Shown here in pieces: positions 62,825-64,000 of a DNA stretch of 64,000 nt; position 1 is the stretch's first letter; each line of letters begins with the position of its first letter. The notes under the pieces were generated by a model, which was not told where the DNA came from, made no database searches, and saw only the letters and a list, made by a program, of their open reading frames with translations. The position numbers and the translations under genes are program-made. This DNA comes from DATARH01 sp963789255 (GTDB lineage: Bacteria; Pseudomonadota; Alphaproteobacteria; ATCC43930; CGMCC-115725), in NCBI GenBank assembly GCA_963789255.1, contig CAWBJW010000004.1, positions 1 to 64,000 of the forward strand, given 5' to 3'.

Positions 62825-63746
62825 ATGCGGATTAGTTTGAGACACCGCGAGCCGTCGGTCGTCAGCCGTGCCGATCGCGCCCGAGAGGCGGGGCAATGGC
62901 AGCTCGCGGCCGGCCTTTATCGCATCGCCCTCGAGCGGACCCCACGCAATCCGCCGATCTGGGTGCAGTATGGCCATGCGCTGAAGGAGGCCGGCGACAA
63001 AGACAAGGCCGAGACCGCCTATCGCGCCGCGATCGCCCACGACCCACTCTGCGCCGACGCGCATCTTCAACTAGGGCACGTCCTGAAACTCCAGGGCAAA
63101 ACAGACGAGGCCCAAGCGGCCTATCTTCGGGCCTTGACGATCGACCGGTCGATGACCGACGCGGCCCGGGAGCTGTCCGCCCTCGGCTGGACGGCAGAGC
63201 GCTCGTCCCGACCGGCGGCTGTTGGCGACCCAAACCCGGTGGCGTCGGAAGCGCTTCGGGCCATCGGCGCAACCGGGCCAGCGGGGCGCTTCGCTTTCCC
63301 GCGCAGAGCCAGCATCATCACCCGTGCCGACCACGCCCGAAACGCCGGACAATGGGAACTCGCGGCCCGGCTCTATCGCAAGGCGCTCGGCCGCAATCCC
63401 CGCAACCCGCCGATCTGGGTGCAGTATGGCCATGCGCTGAAGGAGTTCCGGCAACCCGGCCGAGGCCGAAAACGCTTATCGGCGGGCGATTTCCTACGAT
63501 TGCGCAAGCGCCGACTCGCACCTGCAATTGGGTCATGCCTTGAAGATCCAAGGCAAGCGCGACCAGGCGGAAGCCTCCTACCTGCGCGCCGTCGCACGCG
63601 CGCCGTCGCTGGCCCACGGCTTGCGGGAGTTGACCGCGGTCGGTTGGTCGCAGGCCCACTTATCCGAGCTGCGGACGCTGCTCGATCCGGATCGGAGCAA
63701 ACCGCCCGACGGCGATATCGACCGGTCGGGGGAGAGCTTGACATAG
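62825..63746 (+). pseudogene. TPR protein with two-fold internal duplication, frameshifted
   Basis: About 306 residues of tetratricopeptide repeats. The block from RADRAREAGQWQLAAGLYR through IWVQYGHALKEAGDKDKAE to YLRALTIDRS ... ELSALGW recurs 152 codons later as RADHARNAGQWELAARLYRK ... IWVQYGHALKESGNPAEAE ... ELTAVGW. A surplus T in GAGTTCCGG (63446-63447) breaks the second half; the length is 3n+1. The original frame happens to stay open to the window end, so it needs correction to be seen. Such TPR proteins often partner glycosyl- or sulfotransferases, as here. Confidence 0.78.
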
Positions 63747-63808
63747 ACCGAGCAGCACGGCGATCGACTGCTCCGCGCTTGTTCAAATCCAACACCGTGG
63801 ATAACGCA

Positions 63809-64000
63809 ATGAGGATCCATTCAATGCGTTCGCGGATCACCGAGGACGATGCCGAGGAATTGAACGGCATCAGCCGCGAGATCGGGTCTCTGATCAGGTC
63901 GCTGGCGGCGGCTCGGAAGGCGGAGAGAACTGCGGTCGACGAGGTGGCAAGCCGGTTATCCCAGGCTGAAGCGCTTTGCGGCGATGACGCCGGCCGGCGA
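63809..64000 (+). CDS. Hypothetical coiled-coil protein, N-terminal part, runs off right edge
   Basis: 64 codons are visible from an ATG at 63809 (a second ATG follows at 63824): MRIHSMRSRITEDDAEELNG, then ISREIGSLIRSLAAARKAER and a helix rich in Ala/Glu. It follows the TPR gene by 62 bp on the same strand. Too little is visible to name it. Confidence 0.45.
   Translation, partial: MRIHSMRSRITEDDAEELNGISREIGSLIRSLAAARKAERTAVDEVASRLSQAEALCGDDAGRR

Noticed and set aside
63770..63800. T-loop-like TTCAAAT sequence suggesting a tRNA
   Set aside because: No acceptor, D or anticodon stem can be formed around it and there is no CCA or discriminator context.
62825..64000. One long open frame covering the TPR gene to the window end
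   Set aside because: After 63446 the frame loses TPR character, while another frame resumes it exactly and stops at 63746; the downstream gene has its own start.

Overview
This window is a high-GC chromosomal segment from an alphaproteobacterium, probably a Rhodospirillales-like or related soil/aquatic lineage. I infer this from three things: the gene order murA-DUF2948-hisG-hisD-UPF0262-maf-rng-yacG, the ffh-rpsP-rimM-trmD-rplS-leuC run, and a direct-repeat LexA box (GAAC-N7-GAAC) in front of lexA. Genus or species cannot be read from the sequence. Only the first ~0.7 kb is clearly AT-richer.

Layout. 1-8.2 kb is accessory: an AT-rich partial gene, a CaiB-type CoA-transferase divergent from a gamma-carbonic anhydrase, an IS481-type transposase scrap, a glycosyltransferase/sulfotransferase pair, a NeuD-like acyltransferase, and a secreted sedolisin (S53) protease with a truncated paralogue. 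8.5-17.4 kb is a type II secretion cluster (gspF, H, I/J, L, M, C-like, D, K, with gspG convergent). It lacks gspE and gspO, and the neighbouring sedolisin is a plausible substrate. 17.5-29 kb carries metabolic and stress genes: a ThDP enzyme, TauD-type dioxygenase, dienelactone hydrolase, RidA, a GNAT/FemAB-like protein, a TVP38 plus flavin disulfide reductase pair, an orphan histidine kinase and an RlmI-like methyltransferase. 29.4-41.8 kb is core: ffh, rpsP-rimM-trmD-rplS, leuC-leuD-leuB and asd, with a two-gene cassette of unknown function between leuC and leuD and a VapBC pair after leuB. 41.8-49.2 kb looks catabolic: YejE/YejF-type peptide importer parts converge on a five-gene operon (truncated cupin, two aconitase-X subunits, DUF3830, gamma-glutamyltransferase). 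49.3-60.1 kb is core again: minCDE, yacG-rng-maf, UPF0262-hisD-hisG-DUF2948-murA, lexA and an MlaC-like protein. 60.4-64 kb holds a sulfotransferase fused to a coiled coil with five 63-bp tandem repeats, a TPR protein with an internal duplication, and a partial coiled-coil gene.

Two window-wide features deserve attention. First, many well-conserved genes, including trmD and hisD, are interrupted by single-base indels, mostly insertions. The conserved protein resumes at once in another frame, so these look more like sequence or assembly errors than gene decay. Second, the intergenic spaces carry at least five families of dispersed palindromic (REP-like) repeats, including a near-perfect 206-bp tandem duplication upstream of ffh. 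No CRISPR array, rRNA or convincing tRNA was found.
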